From Nitrososphaerota archaeon (GTDB lineage: Archaea; Thermoproteota; Nitrososphaeria; Nitrososphaerales; JACQRY01), in the NCBI GenBank assembly GCA_016184315.1, contig JACPCU010000009.1, positions 77,330 through 126,541 of the forward strand: a stretch of DNA of 49,212 nucleotides, written 5' to 3'. Every line of letters starts with the position of its first letter. Position 1 is the first letter of the stretch. Both the position numbers and the translations under genes were made by a program. Below, piece by piece: positions 1-7,920 of the stretch. The notes under the pieces were generated by a model, which searched no databases, was not told the origin of the DNA, and saw only the letters and a list, made by a program, of their open reading frames with translations.

Positions 1-570
1 CTGCGGATTCTTGGTGACATCGATGCTTGGCGCCTTGACTACGAGGAGAAGGTCTCCGTTGGCCTTCAGATAACTAATGCAGTTCCTTACAGCGATCTCA
101 GTCTGATCTGGCTGTGCAATATCTACGTAAACCAAATCAACCCTAGACGCAACTAATCCATAACGCTCAGGATGCCTTGCATCGTCTACGATCGGCACAA
201 CGTTCAGCCTATGTCTAGCAATGTTTTCCACGAACTCCCTTGCTACCCTAGGTGCAAACTCAACGCCGTAGAGAACGCCTTCTTCTCCGATTATGTCGGA
301 TATGTGACTCGCAGTGGTGCCGGTTGAGACGCCTAGGTAAAGGATTGAAGAACCTTTTCTAAACGGCAGCCTCTTCAACCCGTTTAACAAAGCAGCCGCC
401 AGCTTGCTTCTAAACGGATTCCACACCCTATATTCAGAACCGTCATGCTTGACCACTTTTTCTCCGTAGGCATAGATGCCAGGGACTAGGTTTAGGGTTG
501 CGGGCCACTTTTCCCGACCAGATTGAGCCCAGATGATCGATTGATCACCAACGTTTTCTTCGGTTTTCAC
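1..570 (-). CDS. flpA: Fibrillarin-like rRNA/tRNA 2'-O-methyltransferase (partial)
   Basis: Catalytic subunit of the box C/D RNP, which methylates ribose 2'-OH groups at sites chosen by C/D guide RNAs. The first 190 residues are here; the C-terminus runs off the left edge. Seen: the family's conserved block around residues 45-60 (RVWNPFRSKL), the SAM-binding loop YLGVSTGTTASH at about 78-89, an acidic SAM contact GVEFAPR at 102-108, and DIAQPDQ at 150-156. I chose the GTG at 570. It overlaps the end of nop5 by 26 bases, and no better start lies in frame nearby. The overlap implies translational coupling with nop5, the usual archaeal partner. Confidence 0.93.
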   Translation of the reverse strand, partial: MKTEENVGDQSIIWAQSGREKWPATLNLVPGIYAYGEKVVKHDGSEYRVWNPFRSKLAAALLNGLKRLPFRKGSSILYLGVSTGTTASHISDIIGEEGVLYGVEFAPRVAREFVENIARHRLNVVPIVDDARHPERYGLVASRVDLVYVDIAQPDQTEIAVRNCISYLKANGDLLLVVKAPSIDVTKNPQ

Positions 571-1738
571 GTCTGTTTCTCCTCGGCTCCTCTGTTTTCG
601 GAGGAGGTTCTTTCCGCGGCTTCGATTTGAGCTCTTGGAGTCGCCGTTTCAATGCTTCTGCCAGATTTGATTCTTCGCCTCCACGATATGCATCGATCCT
701 AGCTGCGATAGCAATCTTCCCAGCTATGACCCTAGCTACACGTCCCCGTTCCCACTTGACTGCAGAGTGGACATCAGGATGTTGGAAAAGGATACCATGC
801 TTCGGAGGCCGGGAACCTGTCTTCATTGCTCTGAAGAGAGCTTTTTCAGCGCCAAGGATCTGTATGGTGCTTGCGGGCATCTGGGCTAAACGAGCCAAGC
901 TTCCTGACTTGGCTATGAGCCTAGCGCCGACAGTTGCACCAGCCGTGGATGAAATGTTTGGAGCCATTTTCAGCATGGTGCTTTCAACGTGGCTTGCAAG
1001 GTTGACTCGCAGAGAGTCAAGCCGTAAAACTTCCTCAGCTAGTTTCTTGGTGACTGCCAAGTCCTCTGGACGGATTGCGCCGCCTTTAGATCTAGCTGCT
1101 GCTGACAGAATCTTCTCGGCTCTGTCCTCGGCGAGCCCCATTTCTTTAAGCTGGTCAACTGTTAGGCTATTCCGATCCCCTGCCAGCACTATCTTGGCGT
1201 AGGTGGATGTTTCTGAAGTATATGCTCCTAGCTCGGGGAAATGTAGGCCATACCACTCTTTCAGTCTTGACGCAAATCCGTTGACAGTTTTGTCCACTTC
1301 GTCAAGGGCCTGCACTGATTGAATAACCTGAAGATCCACGCTTGTGGACATCTCTCTGATCTTAGCTTCAGCGGCAGCAAGGGCCACTTTTCGAACTGCC
1401 TCTCTAGCTTCAGCTTCTGATGAAACTAGTCCCGCCCTGATCATAAGCCCAGTCTTATCAGACCGTAACTTATCTAGGAATGAATCTTCGGTTTGTTCAA
1501 CCGGCAGTCCCCATGACGCAAACGCACCAATCATCGTCGATTCCACTGAAATAGGGGCCACTCCGCTTGCAACAGCCTCCTTCACAAAGGCAGCTAACTC
1601 TGGCCCGGCCTCTCCCTTCGAAATCGCGGTGAACTCTTCGAGCGGTTTCTCAAACTTTCTACTTGAAACTATGGTCTCATGATCCTCGAGGAGAATGCAG
1701 CCCGCCTCAGTAGTGAACAGTGTTCCTTTCACAGACAT
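545..1738 (-). CDS. nop5: Nop5/Nop56-family C/D RNP scaffold protein
   Basis: Bridges L7Ae-bound C/D guide RNA and fibrillarin. At 397 residues it has the family architecture: an N-terminal fibrillarin-binding region, a central coiled coil (about 130-230) and the C-terminal Nop domain. The Nop signature is clear from about residue 258 (APNISSTAGATVGARL), followed by GAEKALFRAMKTG and KHGILFQHP. The last 25 or so residues are a Lys/Arg/Glu/Pro-rich tail, typical of archaeal Nop5. The 3' end overlaps flpA. It lies downstream of, and on the same strand as, the metal-transporter genes, after a 45-base gap. Confidence 0.95.
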   Translation of the reverse strand: MSVKGTLFTTEAGCILLEDHETIVSSRKFEKPLEEFTAISKGEAGPELAAFVKEAVASGVAPISVESTMIGAFASWGLPVEQTEDSFLDKLRSDKTGLMIRAGLVSSEAEAREAVRKVALAAAEAKIREMSTSVDLQVIQSVQALDEVDKTVNGFASRLKEWYGLHFPELGAYTSETSTYAKIVLAGDRNSLTVDQLKEMGLAEDRAEKILSAAARSKGGAIRPEDLAVTKKLAEEVLRLDSLRVNLASHVESTMLKMAPNISSTAGATVGARLIAKSGSLARLAQMPASTIQILGAEKALFRAMKTGSRPPKHGILFQHPDVHSAVKWERGRVARVIAGKIAIAARIDAYRGGEESNLAEALKRRLQELKSKPRKEPPPKTEEPRRNRRENRRKRW

Positions 1739-1783
1739 CGCTGCTCTATGCCAGGCAAACTGGATTCAAATAAACGAAGCGCA

Positions 1784-2617
1784 TCAATTTCGCAGCGGTT
1801 TAGCACTGAGCTTACTCCGGAGGTTCTTAGCTGCAGCGGTTAAGAAAAACAATGCTGTAGCCGTGAGAACGATGGTTCCGCCTGGAGGCACAGCAGCATA
1901 AAAGGCGATGAACATTCCTGTGAACACTGAAACTATGGCGAAACACACGGCCAAGAGTATTGTTTGTCTAAAGCTCCTAGACAGCTGCATACTTGTCAAA
2001 GCTGGTAGCACAAGCATAGCTGAGACCAAGAGTATACCGACGACTCTCATCGATGCGACAACGATTATCCCTGCAAGAACGTTAAGAAGATAGTTAAGCC
2101 AGTTCACAGGGAGGCCGCTTACTTTAGCTAGATCTTCGTCGAGAGTCACGTAGAACATCTCTTTGTAGAGCAGGAACACAACTCCAAGAGTGAAGACAGC
2201 GATCCCGCCAATAACAAGAATGTCGTCCCAGCCTACCAGAAGCACGCTCCCAAACAGTAGACTGGAAAGGTTGACGGTAACGTTACGAGATAGACTGAGT
2301 AACACGATTCCCCCACCTAACCCTAGGGCAAAGAAGACTGCTAGAGCTGCGTCCCCCGAGAGCCTAGCTGACCGCCTAAGCTTCGCTATGCCCAGCGAAC
2401 CTAGGACTGTAGCTACCAGAGCAGGCCAAAGTGGGAACATATTGAGAAAGACGCCTGCAGAGACACCGGCGAAAGTAATGTGCGACAACGTGTCCCCTAT
2501 TAGAGAAAGGCGTCTGAGGACCATAAACACACCTATCACTGGGGCAGTCAGCGCCATGATGGTCGCAGCCAACAACGCTCTTTGCATAAAGTCATACGAC
2601 AGAAGGTCGAGAACCAT
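1784..2617 (-). CDS. znuB: Zn/Mn-type ABC transporter permease (ABC-3 family)
   Basis: Membrane permease of a metal-ion ABC importer. The 277-residue protein is almost wholly hydrophobic, with about eight or nine predicted membrane segments. It carries family signatures: GDTLSHITFAGVSAG near residues 36-50 (the EAA-like contact with the ATPase) and the C-terminal run GMFIAFYAAVPPGGTIVL. It begins 6 bases after the ATPase gene stops, so it is the third gene of a znuA-znuC-znuB operon. The metal (Zn, Mn or Fe) cannot be decided from the permease alone. Confidence 0.92.
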   Translation of the reverse strand: MVLDLLSYDFMQRALLAATIMALTAPVIGVFMVLRRLSLIGDTLSHITFAGVSAGVFLNMFPLWPALVATVLGSLGIAKLRRSARLSGDAALAVFFALGLGGGIVLLSLSRNVTVNLSSLLFGSVLLVGWDDILVIGGIAVFTLGVVFLLYKEMFYVTLDEDLAKVSGLPVNWLNYLLNVLAGIIVVASMRVVGILLVSAMLVLPALTSMQLSRSFRQTILLAVCFAIVSVFTGMFIAFYAAVPPGGTIVLTATALFFLTAAAKNLRSKLSAKPLRN

Positions 2618-2623
2618 ATCGAC

Positions 2624-3379
2624 TCACACAAGATGTTCTTCATGGAAGAATGGGCGCACTGGGTAACCGTAGGCCTTTGACAATATGTCTCCTCTAAACA
2701 AGTCCTCGGTAGGCCCGTGGAAGTAGAGTCTCTTGTTGATACACGCCACCTTGGTGCAGAGCTGTGACATAGCACCAATATCGTGAGAAGTCATCATGAT
2801 CGTCAACCCTTGCTCTTTGTTCAGCTTCTCCAAGAGCGCATGGAAAGTAGCTTGGGACCCAATATCCACGCCGCTAGTAGGCTCATCCAAGATCAGGATC
2901 TTCGGTTCACCTGCCAGCGCCCGCGCAATGAACACTCTCTGCAGCTGGCCGCCGGAAAGTTCGTCCGCCATTCGTCTTCTCAGCTCATGTACGCCTACGA
3001 ACTTCAGTGCCTCCTCGATTCTGCGATAATCCTCTTCATTTAGCCTCTTTACCATGTTGCCCTTAGAAATTCTGCCTGTTGCGACTATTTCAGATACAGT
3101 TGTAGGGAAATTCTGTGTTTGAAGAGCAACCTTCTGCGGCACGTATCCAATTCTTACTTGGCGCTTTACGGTGGATACGTCTTCACCAAATATCTTTACA
3201 GTGCCTGTGTAAGGCTCTATCAGCCCAGCTACAACCTTTAGGAGCGTGGTCTTGCCAGCGCCGTTGGGCCCCAAGAGACCTAGGAAGTCCTTCTCTTCAA
3301 CACTCAGTGTTATGTTCTCCAAGACATGGATATTGCCGAACGCCACTCCGACATCTTTTAGCTCCACTACGGATGACAT
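2624..3379 (-). CDS. znuC: Zn/Mn-type ABC transporter ATP-binding protein
   Basis: Cytoplasmic ATPase powering metal uptake. All nucleotide-binding motifs are visible: Walker A GPNGAGKTT (37-45), the Q-loop region VPQKVALQ near 80, the ABC signature LSGGQ (141-145), Walker B ILILDEP (161-167) and the switch His in MTSHD (H199). Its 251-residue length is normal. Its start overlaps the end of the binding-protein gene by 13 bases, and the permease gene follows after 6 bases, consistent with one translationally coupled operon. Confidence 0.94.
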   Translation of the reverse strand: MSSVVELKDVGVAFGNIHVLENITLSVEEKDFLGLLGPNGAGKTTLLKVVAGLIEPYTGTVKIFGEDVSTVKRQVRIGYVPQKVALQTQNFPTTVSEIVATGRISKGNMVKRLNEEDYRRIEEALKFVGVHELRRRMADELSGGQLQRVFIARALAGEPKILILDEPTSGVDIGSQATFHALLEKLNKEQGLTIMMTSHDIGAMSQLCTKVACINKRLYFHGPTEDLFRGDILSKAYGYPVRPFFHEEHLV

Positions 3380-4281
3380 TCAAGCCCCTCTGCGAGATAT
3401 CTAAGATTCTCTTTCATTAGAGTTAGATAATCCTTTCCAGCCTTGATGTCCTCTTCAGGAACCTCTTCTAGAGGATTCAGAGGCAGAACCTTTCCCCCGG
3501 GAATATGTTTTGACACCTCTTCTGCTAGACGAGGCTCTTGAAGCGGCTCAGCGTAAACCGTTTTGATTCCTCTCTCTTTAGCTGTTTGAATAACTCTGAG
3601 AATGTCTTCTGGCGATGGCTCTTCTTGGCCGCCCTTGAGAAGATAAAGCTGAGTCAAGCCATACCTATTGGCAAAATATGAGAAAGCTTCATGGAAGGAT
3701 ATGAACTCCTTGTGGCTGCATTTAGTCAAAGAAGCTCGTATCTCAGAGTCTAAAGCATCCAGTTTAGCCATATACGTGTTCGCGTTGGCTTCGTAATAGG
3801 CTTTGTTGGCCGGGTCAGCCTTAACAAAGGCTTCCAGGATCTCTGTAACTTGATGTTTTGCGTTTAGAGGGTCCAGCCAGATATGAGGATCGCTCCCCCC
3901 TTCCTCTAGTGATAGAAGACTCAGACCTTCACTGGTGTAAACATGGTTGACACTTGTTGTGCCGACTGCCTTCTTAAGTGAATCCACCCATGGTTCCAAG
4001 TTAGCCCCATTGTACAGGGACACCTTGGCTGATGCGACTCGACGGATCGCGTCCACAGTAGGCTCCCAGTCATGCAACTCCGTGCCTGGCGGTACTAGGG
4101 TAGATACTTCCACCCTGTCTCCCCCAACTTGTCTTGCAAAATCGTAGATGGGGAAGAAGGAAGCCACAACAAGCATCCTTGATGAAGGCCGACTGCTAGG
4201 CAACCCAGTGGACACCAGTGCAATAAGGGTCAGAACCAGTACAGCTATGGTGCCAGCTGCCATTATCTGCATTCGCCGCAT
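3367..4281 (-). CDS. znuA: Metal-binding lipoprotein/solute-binding protein (ZnuA/TroA family)
   Basis: Extracytoplasmic receptor that captures a divalent metal for the ABC importer. A hydrophobic N-terminal segment (about residues 8-26) serves as a signal or membrane anchor. Likely ligands follow the cluster A-I pattern: H70 in ELHDWEP, H133 in DPHIWLDP, H197 in SFHEAF and an acidic residue near YAEP (E245). Three His plus an acid fits Zn or Mn. There is no long His-rich loop of the kind many ZnuA proteins have; the equivalent stretch (about 118-130) is short and acidic. It is divergent from a NikR-like gene, with shared regulatory DNA between them. Confidence 0.9.
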   Translation of the reverse strand: MRRMQIMAAGTIAVLVLTLIALVSTGLPSSRPSSRMLVVASFFPIYDFARQVGGDRVEVSTLVPPGTELHDWEPTVDAIRRVASAKVSLYNGANLEPWVDSLKKAVGTTSVNHVYTSEGLSLLSLEEGGSDPHIWLDPLNAKHQVTEILEAFVKADPANKAYYEANANTYMAKLDALDSEIRASLTKCSHKEFISFHEAFSYFANRYGLTQLYLLKGGQEEPSPEDILRVIQTAKERGIKTVYAEPLQEPRLAEEVSKHIPGGKVLPLNPLEEVPEEDIKAGKDYLTLMKENLRYLAEGLECHP

Positions 4282-4290
4282 GGCACTCAG

Positions 4291-4361
4291 TTCTTAATAT
4301 TAACATTTAAGTCTTCTCTTAATAAGAATGATAGTAACAGATTTAAGACTCTTAATAATGT
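4291..4361. promoter_or_regulatory. Divergent znuA / nikR-like promoter with repeated operator-like blocks
   Basis: AT-rich intergenic DNA between the binding-protein gene (leftward) and the NikR-like gene (rightward). It holds the palindrome TTAATATTAA near 4294-4303 and two related direct blocks: ATTTAAG..CTCTTAATAA at 4305-4325 and ATTTAAGACTCTTAATAA at 4341-4358. Repeated blocks in a divergent regulator/transporter gap are a typical arrangement for metal-dependent autoregulation. The binding factor is inferred, not shown. Confidence 0.5.
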
Positions 4362-4370
4362 TTGATCGAT

Positions 4371-4754
4371 ATGCCTATTGTCAGTATTTCGCTGAATGAA
4401 GAAATACTTGGGGAAATAGACAATGCTCGAAGAACCTTGGGTTTCTCAGGGAGGTCTGAGCTTATTCGTTCTGCAGTTAGAAGTTTCCTGACAGAATCTA
4501 AGAACATCGCCAATGCGAGTGGAAGGCTCAACGCAATACTCCTCGCAACCCACGATCAGAAAGCTGAGGACATCGTCACAAAGATCAAACACAGCTTCGA
4601 CGACACGATCGTTACGCATATGCACAGCAAGCTGGAGAACGGGAAATGCTTGGAGACCTTCACACTTTTAGGAGACGCTGAGCGAATAGACATGATGTTC
4701 AGGGCACTCCAGGTCAGCAGAAAGGTTGATTACGTTAAGCTTGTCATGGCGTAG
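4371..4754 (+). CDS. NikR-like ribbon-helix-helix metalloregulator
   Basis: A 127-residue CopG/NikR-type repressor. The N-terminal ribbon-helix-helix (PIVSISLNEEILGEIDNA, then GRSELIRSAVRSFL) binds DNA. The C-terminal half has the ACT-like metal domain. Potential ligands are the HMH pair (H83, H85) followed by C93 in GKCLE. The His-to-Cys spacing is two residues longer than in E. coli NikR (H89 to C95), so metal preference may differ. I place the start at the ATG at 4371; a TTG at 4362 is also possible. It faces the metal ABC transporter, which suggests it controls that operon. Confidence 0.82.
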   Translation: MPIVSISLNEEILGEIDNARRTLGFSGRSELIRSAVRSFLTESKNIANASGRLNAILLATHDQKAEDIVTKIKHSFDDTIVTHMHSKLENGKCLETFTLLGDAERIDMMFRALQVSRKVDYVKLVMA

Positions 4755-4828
4755 CGCACACTAGTTTTTGCTTAGGTTCGTTACGTAAACCTTAAACGCA
4801 TTCACTCAAAGGGTATGTTGATAACTGT

Positions 4829-5767
4829 TTGGCAAAGGCCGCGCCAGAAGCTCTTTCTTCATCAAAACTTTCTGTTAACATTGCTGGCTTGACGCTGAGC
4901 GCACCGACGATGCTAGCTGCGGGAGTAGTTGGGATAACGCCCAGCCTGCTTCGTAGAGCTCTGGACTCTGGAGCAGGAGCAGTCTTAACGAAGTCGATCG
5001 GGTTAAACCCGCGTGAAGGCTATCGCAATCCAACGGTGGTGGGAGTGGAATGCGGTTATCTTAATGCCATAGGTTTGGGTAACCCTGGGGTTCAAGCCTT
5101 CTCTGAGCAGCTCAAGAATATTAAAGGAGATCTTCCTATCATAATGAGCCTCTTCGGATCTGGACCAGAAGAGTTTTCGCAAATGATGCCTTTGCTTGAA
5201 GATACGCCGGTCAAAGGCTACGAGCTCAACCTGTCATGCCCCCACGTGAAAGGAGTGGGCGTTGAAGTGGGACAGGACTCTGAAATGGTGTCCAAGATAG
5301 TCTCTGTCGTAAAGCGTGGCACGAAGAAGCCTGTCTTCGTCAAAGTATCTCCCAACGTTGGTAATGTGGTTGAAATCGCTAGGGCCGCTGAGTCAGTTGG
5401 GGCTGATGGCATCACTGCCATAAACACTCTTAGGGCTATGACCATTGATGTTGAGGCCAAGAGACCTGTCTTGTCGAATAAGTTCGGGGGTCTGTCGGGG
5501 CCAGCCATCAGGCCTGTTGCTGTTAGGTGTGTTTACGAGATTTCAAGTGTTGTACGTATACCAGTGGTTGGTTGCGGCGGCGTTTCAAAGTGGTCTGATG
5601 CTGTGGAGATGCTTCTTGCCGGTGCCTCTGCGGTGCAGGTGGGAACAGGGCTGGCTACTCAGGGATACGGTGTGTTCAAAGCCCTCAATGAAGGTATACT
5701 AAGGTATCTGAGCGAACATGGGTTCGAGAGAGTAGAGCAAATTGTCGGTCTTTCTCACTCCTTCTGA
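4829..5767 (+). CDS. pyrD: Dihydroorotate dehydrogenase, class 1B catalytic subunit
   Basis: FMN-dependent oxidation of dihydroorotate to orotate in pyrimidine synthesis. The 312-residue TIM barrel shows the substrate loop LTKSIGLNPREGY (53-65), the catalytic block NLSCPH with C137 as base (Cys marks class 1), FVKVSPNVG near 171 and the FMN phosphate site GCGGVS near 252. It starts at a TTG at 4829 with almost no leader. The end overlaps the electron-transfer subunit gene by 26 bases, which identifies the heteromeric class 1B type that reduces NAD+. Confidence 0.93.
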   Translation: MAKAAPEALSSSKLSVNIAGLTLSAPTMLAAGVVGITPSLLRRALDSGAGAVLTKSIGLNPREGYRNPTVVGVECGYLNAIGLGNPGVQAFSEQLKNIKGDLPIIMSLFGSGPEEFSQMMPLLEDTPVKGYELNLSCPHVKGVGVEVGQDSEMVSKIVSVVKRGTKKPVFVKVSPNVGNVVEIARAAESVGADGITAINTLRAMTIDVEAKRPVLSNKFGGLSGPAIRPVAVRCVYEISSVVRIPVVGCGGVSKWSDAVEMLLAGASAVQVGTGLATQGYGVFKALNEGILRYLSEHGFERVEQIVGLSHSF

Positions 5768-6566
5768 TCGACTCAGAATAGTCAGGGTTGAGGAGTCTAG
5801 GGTTGAGACTCAGACTGCCCGAACCGTATTCTTCAGGGACGAAGCTTGCCTTAATGCGAAGCCCGGGCAATTCGCAATGATCTGGGCAATGGGAGCTGAC
5901 GAGATGCCCATGAGTCTATCAGTAATGAACGATGAGGGAAGATCAGCGGTCACAGTCAAACCTTGGGGTCCTGGTAGTAACTTGCTCTGCAGCCTGAAGC
6001 CTGGGGAACTGATCGGGGTGCGTGGTCCGTATGGTAACAATTTTACTTCTAAGAAGGGTTCAACTCTCTTGGTGGGCGGTGGGTCGGGTGTAGCCCCCCT
6101 GATTCCCCTGTCTCAAGAATTGATGCGGATAGGCGCCAAGGTTACTCTGGTTCTGGCAGGGAAGACTAGTGGGGACCTGATGTTGCTCGGCGATGCGGAG
6201 AGAATCATTAAGCCTCCTCATAGGCTTGTGATCGTTACTGATGATGGTAGTGCAGGCGTCAAGGGTTTGGCGCCTGATGCTGTAAGAGACCTTCTGAGTA
6301 AGAAGGCGTTTGACCAGATTTATTCCTGTGGACCGGAGAAGATGATGCGAATGGTCTTTGATATGGCTGAGGAGAAGGGGATACCCATGGAGGCTAGTCT
6401 TGAAAGGCCGATGGAATGCGCTATCGGGCTTTGCGGTATCTGCGTAGTAGGGAAGTATCTGTTATGCAGGGATGGGCCCGTATTGGACTCGAAGCAGCTT
6501 AGGGAAGTCTCTAAGGAGTTTGGTTTCACTAGGCTGGATAGGGCTGGAAGAGTAGTGCCCTTGTGA
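5742..6566 (+). CDS. pyrK: Dihydroorotate dehydrogenase electron-transfer subunit
   Basis: FAD and [2Fe-2S] subunit passing electrons from PyrD to NAD+. The 274-residue protein has a ferredoxin-reductase-like FAD domain (PMSLSV near 56-61), a nucleotide-binding loop VGGGSGVAPL (111-120) and a C-terminal cluster motif C226-x4-C231-x2-C234-x7-C242, the PyrK pattern. It starts at a TTG inside the end of pyrD, so the two subunits are probably made by coupled translation. Confidence 0.92.
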   Translation: MSVFLTPSDRLRIVRVEESRVETQTARTVFFRDEACLNAKPGQFAMIWAMGADEMPMSLSVMNDEGRSAVTVKPWGPGSNLLCSLKPGELIGVRGPYGNNFTSKKGSTLLVGGGSGVAPLIPLSQELMRIGAKVTLVLAGKTSGDLMLLGDAERIIKPPHRLVIVTDDGSAGVKGLAPDAVRDLLSKKAFDQIYSCGPEKMMRMVFDMAEEKGIPMEASLERPMECAIGLCGICVVGKYLLCRDGPVLDSKQLREVSKEFGFTRLDRAGRVVPL

Positions 6567-6588
6567 CAGTCGCTGTTAGCTTAGGTTG

Positions 6589-6942
6589 CTATTTGATTGG
6601 TGCAGATGAACCAGTGGTTGCCCAGACGTAGTGGCCACTGTAGCCGCCGATTCTCGTTATGAGTCCCTTGGATTCCAGTGATCTAAGAGCTGCCATTGCG
6701 ACGGAGCCGTTGACTCCTAGTGCTCTCGCTGCAGCGCCCAGGGTCACCGCCTTCAGCTGCGTTAACGCCTTCATAGTCTCTTTTTCGTCTAACCTAGATG
6801 CTGAGAAAACCTGTTTCTGCGGTGAAGGGCCACGTGTTTCCTTCCCTTTCTTTTCCTTCTTAGTCGGCTGAGCCTCTTTGGCTGAGGTTGTAGCTTGACT
6901 CTTATCTGATTGTGACATAGATTTCTTCTTAGCGCCGCCCAT
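6589..6942 (-). CDS. rps25e: Ribosomal protein S25e
   Basis: Small-subunit ribosomal protein, 117 residues from the ATG at 6942. I prefer that start to an ATG seven codons upstream because archaeal S25e begins MGGAKKK. Seen: a Lys-rich, low-complexity N-terminus of about 50 residues, then a winged-helix domain with ALTQLKAVTLGAAARALGV and LRSLESKGLITRIGGYSGHYVW. S25e occurs in eukaryotes and TACK-type archaea but not bacteria, so it is a useful lineage marker. It converges with pyrK. Confidence 0.85.
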   Translation of the reverse strand: MGGAKKKSMSQSDKSQATTSAKEAQPTKKEKKGKETRGPSPQKQVFSASRLDEKETMKALTQLKAVTLGAAARALGVNGSVAMAALRSLESKGLITRIGGYSGHYVWATTGSSAPIK

Positions 6943-7107
6943 CGATGATCTCCGACTACGCATCTTTTTTCATGGAGATTTTAATCTTTCCCCGCCGCCT
7001 AATTCATGGCAGCATCGCCCTACAGTCTTCCACTATTTTCAAACCTGTCAAGCAACAGAAGGAAAAAGTATATGAGTCAAACTCATGAGATGCCGGAATA
7101 GAACTGT

Positions 7108-7920
7108 TTGACGATCAGCCTGACGCTCGACGTGGTACTCGGAGTAATAATTGTAATTGCTCTGGGCGCAGGCGCCTACAAAGTTAAAGCTCTTAACTTA
7201 GGAGGCTCACTTGCAGGGATCTGCATAGCGTTCGCCATATTCTTCGGCGGAGGCTGGAGCTGGCTCGGACTACTGCTGGTCTTCTTCAGCCTAGCCACCT
7301 TCTTCACGAAATTCCGAAGAGACTACAAGAGCTCTTGGGGCACAGTCCACGAGCAGGAGACCGTAAGAGGTGTTCGCAACGCTGTTGCCAACGGAATCGT
7401 TGCAGCAGCTGCAGCTGTAGCTGAAGGGTTAACTGGGGGAAACGTCTTCACCGCACTATTCTTAGGCGCGTTAGCGACATCCACCGCCGACACCTTGGCC
7501 ACCGAAATAGGTCTCCTAAGCAAGGAAAAGCCTCGTCTGATTACTCGCCTGGGAACAACGGTTTCTCCCGGAACGTCGGGGGGGATTACATTGGTAGGCA
7601 CTTTAGTAGGAATGGCTTTCGCCATACTGATCAGCATTATCGCAGCAGCCATAAATGCTGCTGACGTTTCGCCTGCAAAGACACTTCTAGCTGGTAGTGT
7701 AGGAGGCGTTGCAGGAATGTTGGCTGATAGTTTTCTCGGCGCTTCTCTGCAAGCACGTTACCGCTGCGGGGTTTGCGGAGAGGTTTCAGAGTCGCCTCGC
7801 CACCATCGGGTCAAAGGTGATGCAGTCACCGGGGTAGGATGGGTTGAGAATAACATGGTGAATTTTCTGAGCACTGTGGTGGGAGCTCTAGTCGCTGTAT
7901 CTGTGCTACTTACTGTTTGA
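7108..7920 (+). CDS. DUF92 / TMEM19-family integral membrane protein
   Basis: A polytopic membrane protein of 270 residues with about six or seven hydrophobic segments. The DUF92 signature is visible: FFTKFRRDYKSSWG near 70-83, LATSTADTLATEIG near 121-134 and GTTVSPGTSGGIT (148-160). A conserved loop near the C-terminus holds CGVCG. Plant relatives (VTE6) are phytyl-phosphate kinases, so a prenyl-phosphate kinase role is possible but unproven here. The start is a TTG. The 3' end overlaps the convergent glyS by 11 bases. Confidence 0.8.
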   Translation: MTISLTLDVVLGVIIVIALGAGAYKVKALNLGGSLAGICIAFAIFFGGGWSWLGLLLVFFSLATFFTKFRRDYKSSWGTVHEQETVRGVRNAVANGIVAAAAAVAEGLTGGNVFTALFLGALATSTADTLATEIGLLSKEKPRLITRLGTTVSPGTSGGITLVGTLVGMAFAILISIIAAAINAADVSPAKTLLAGSVGGVAGMLADSFLGASLQARYRCGVCGEVSESPRHHRVKGDAVTGVGWVENNMVNFLSTVVGALVAVSVLLTV

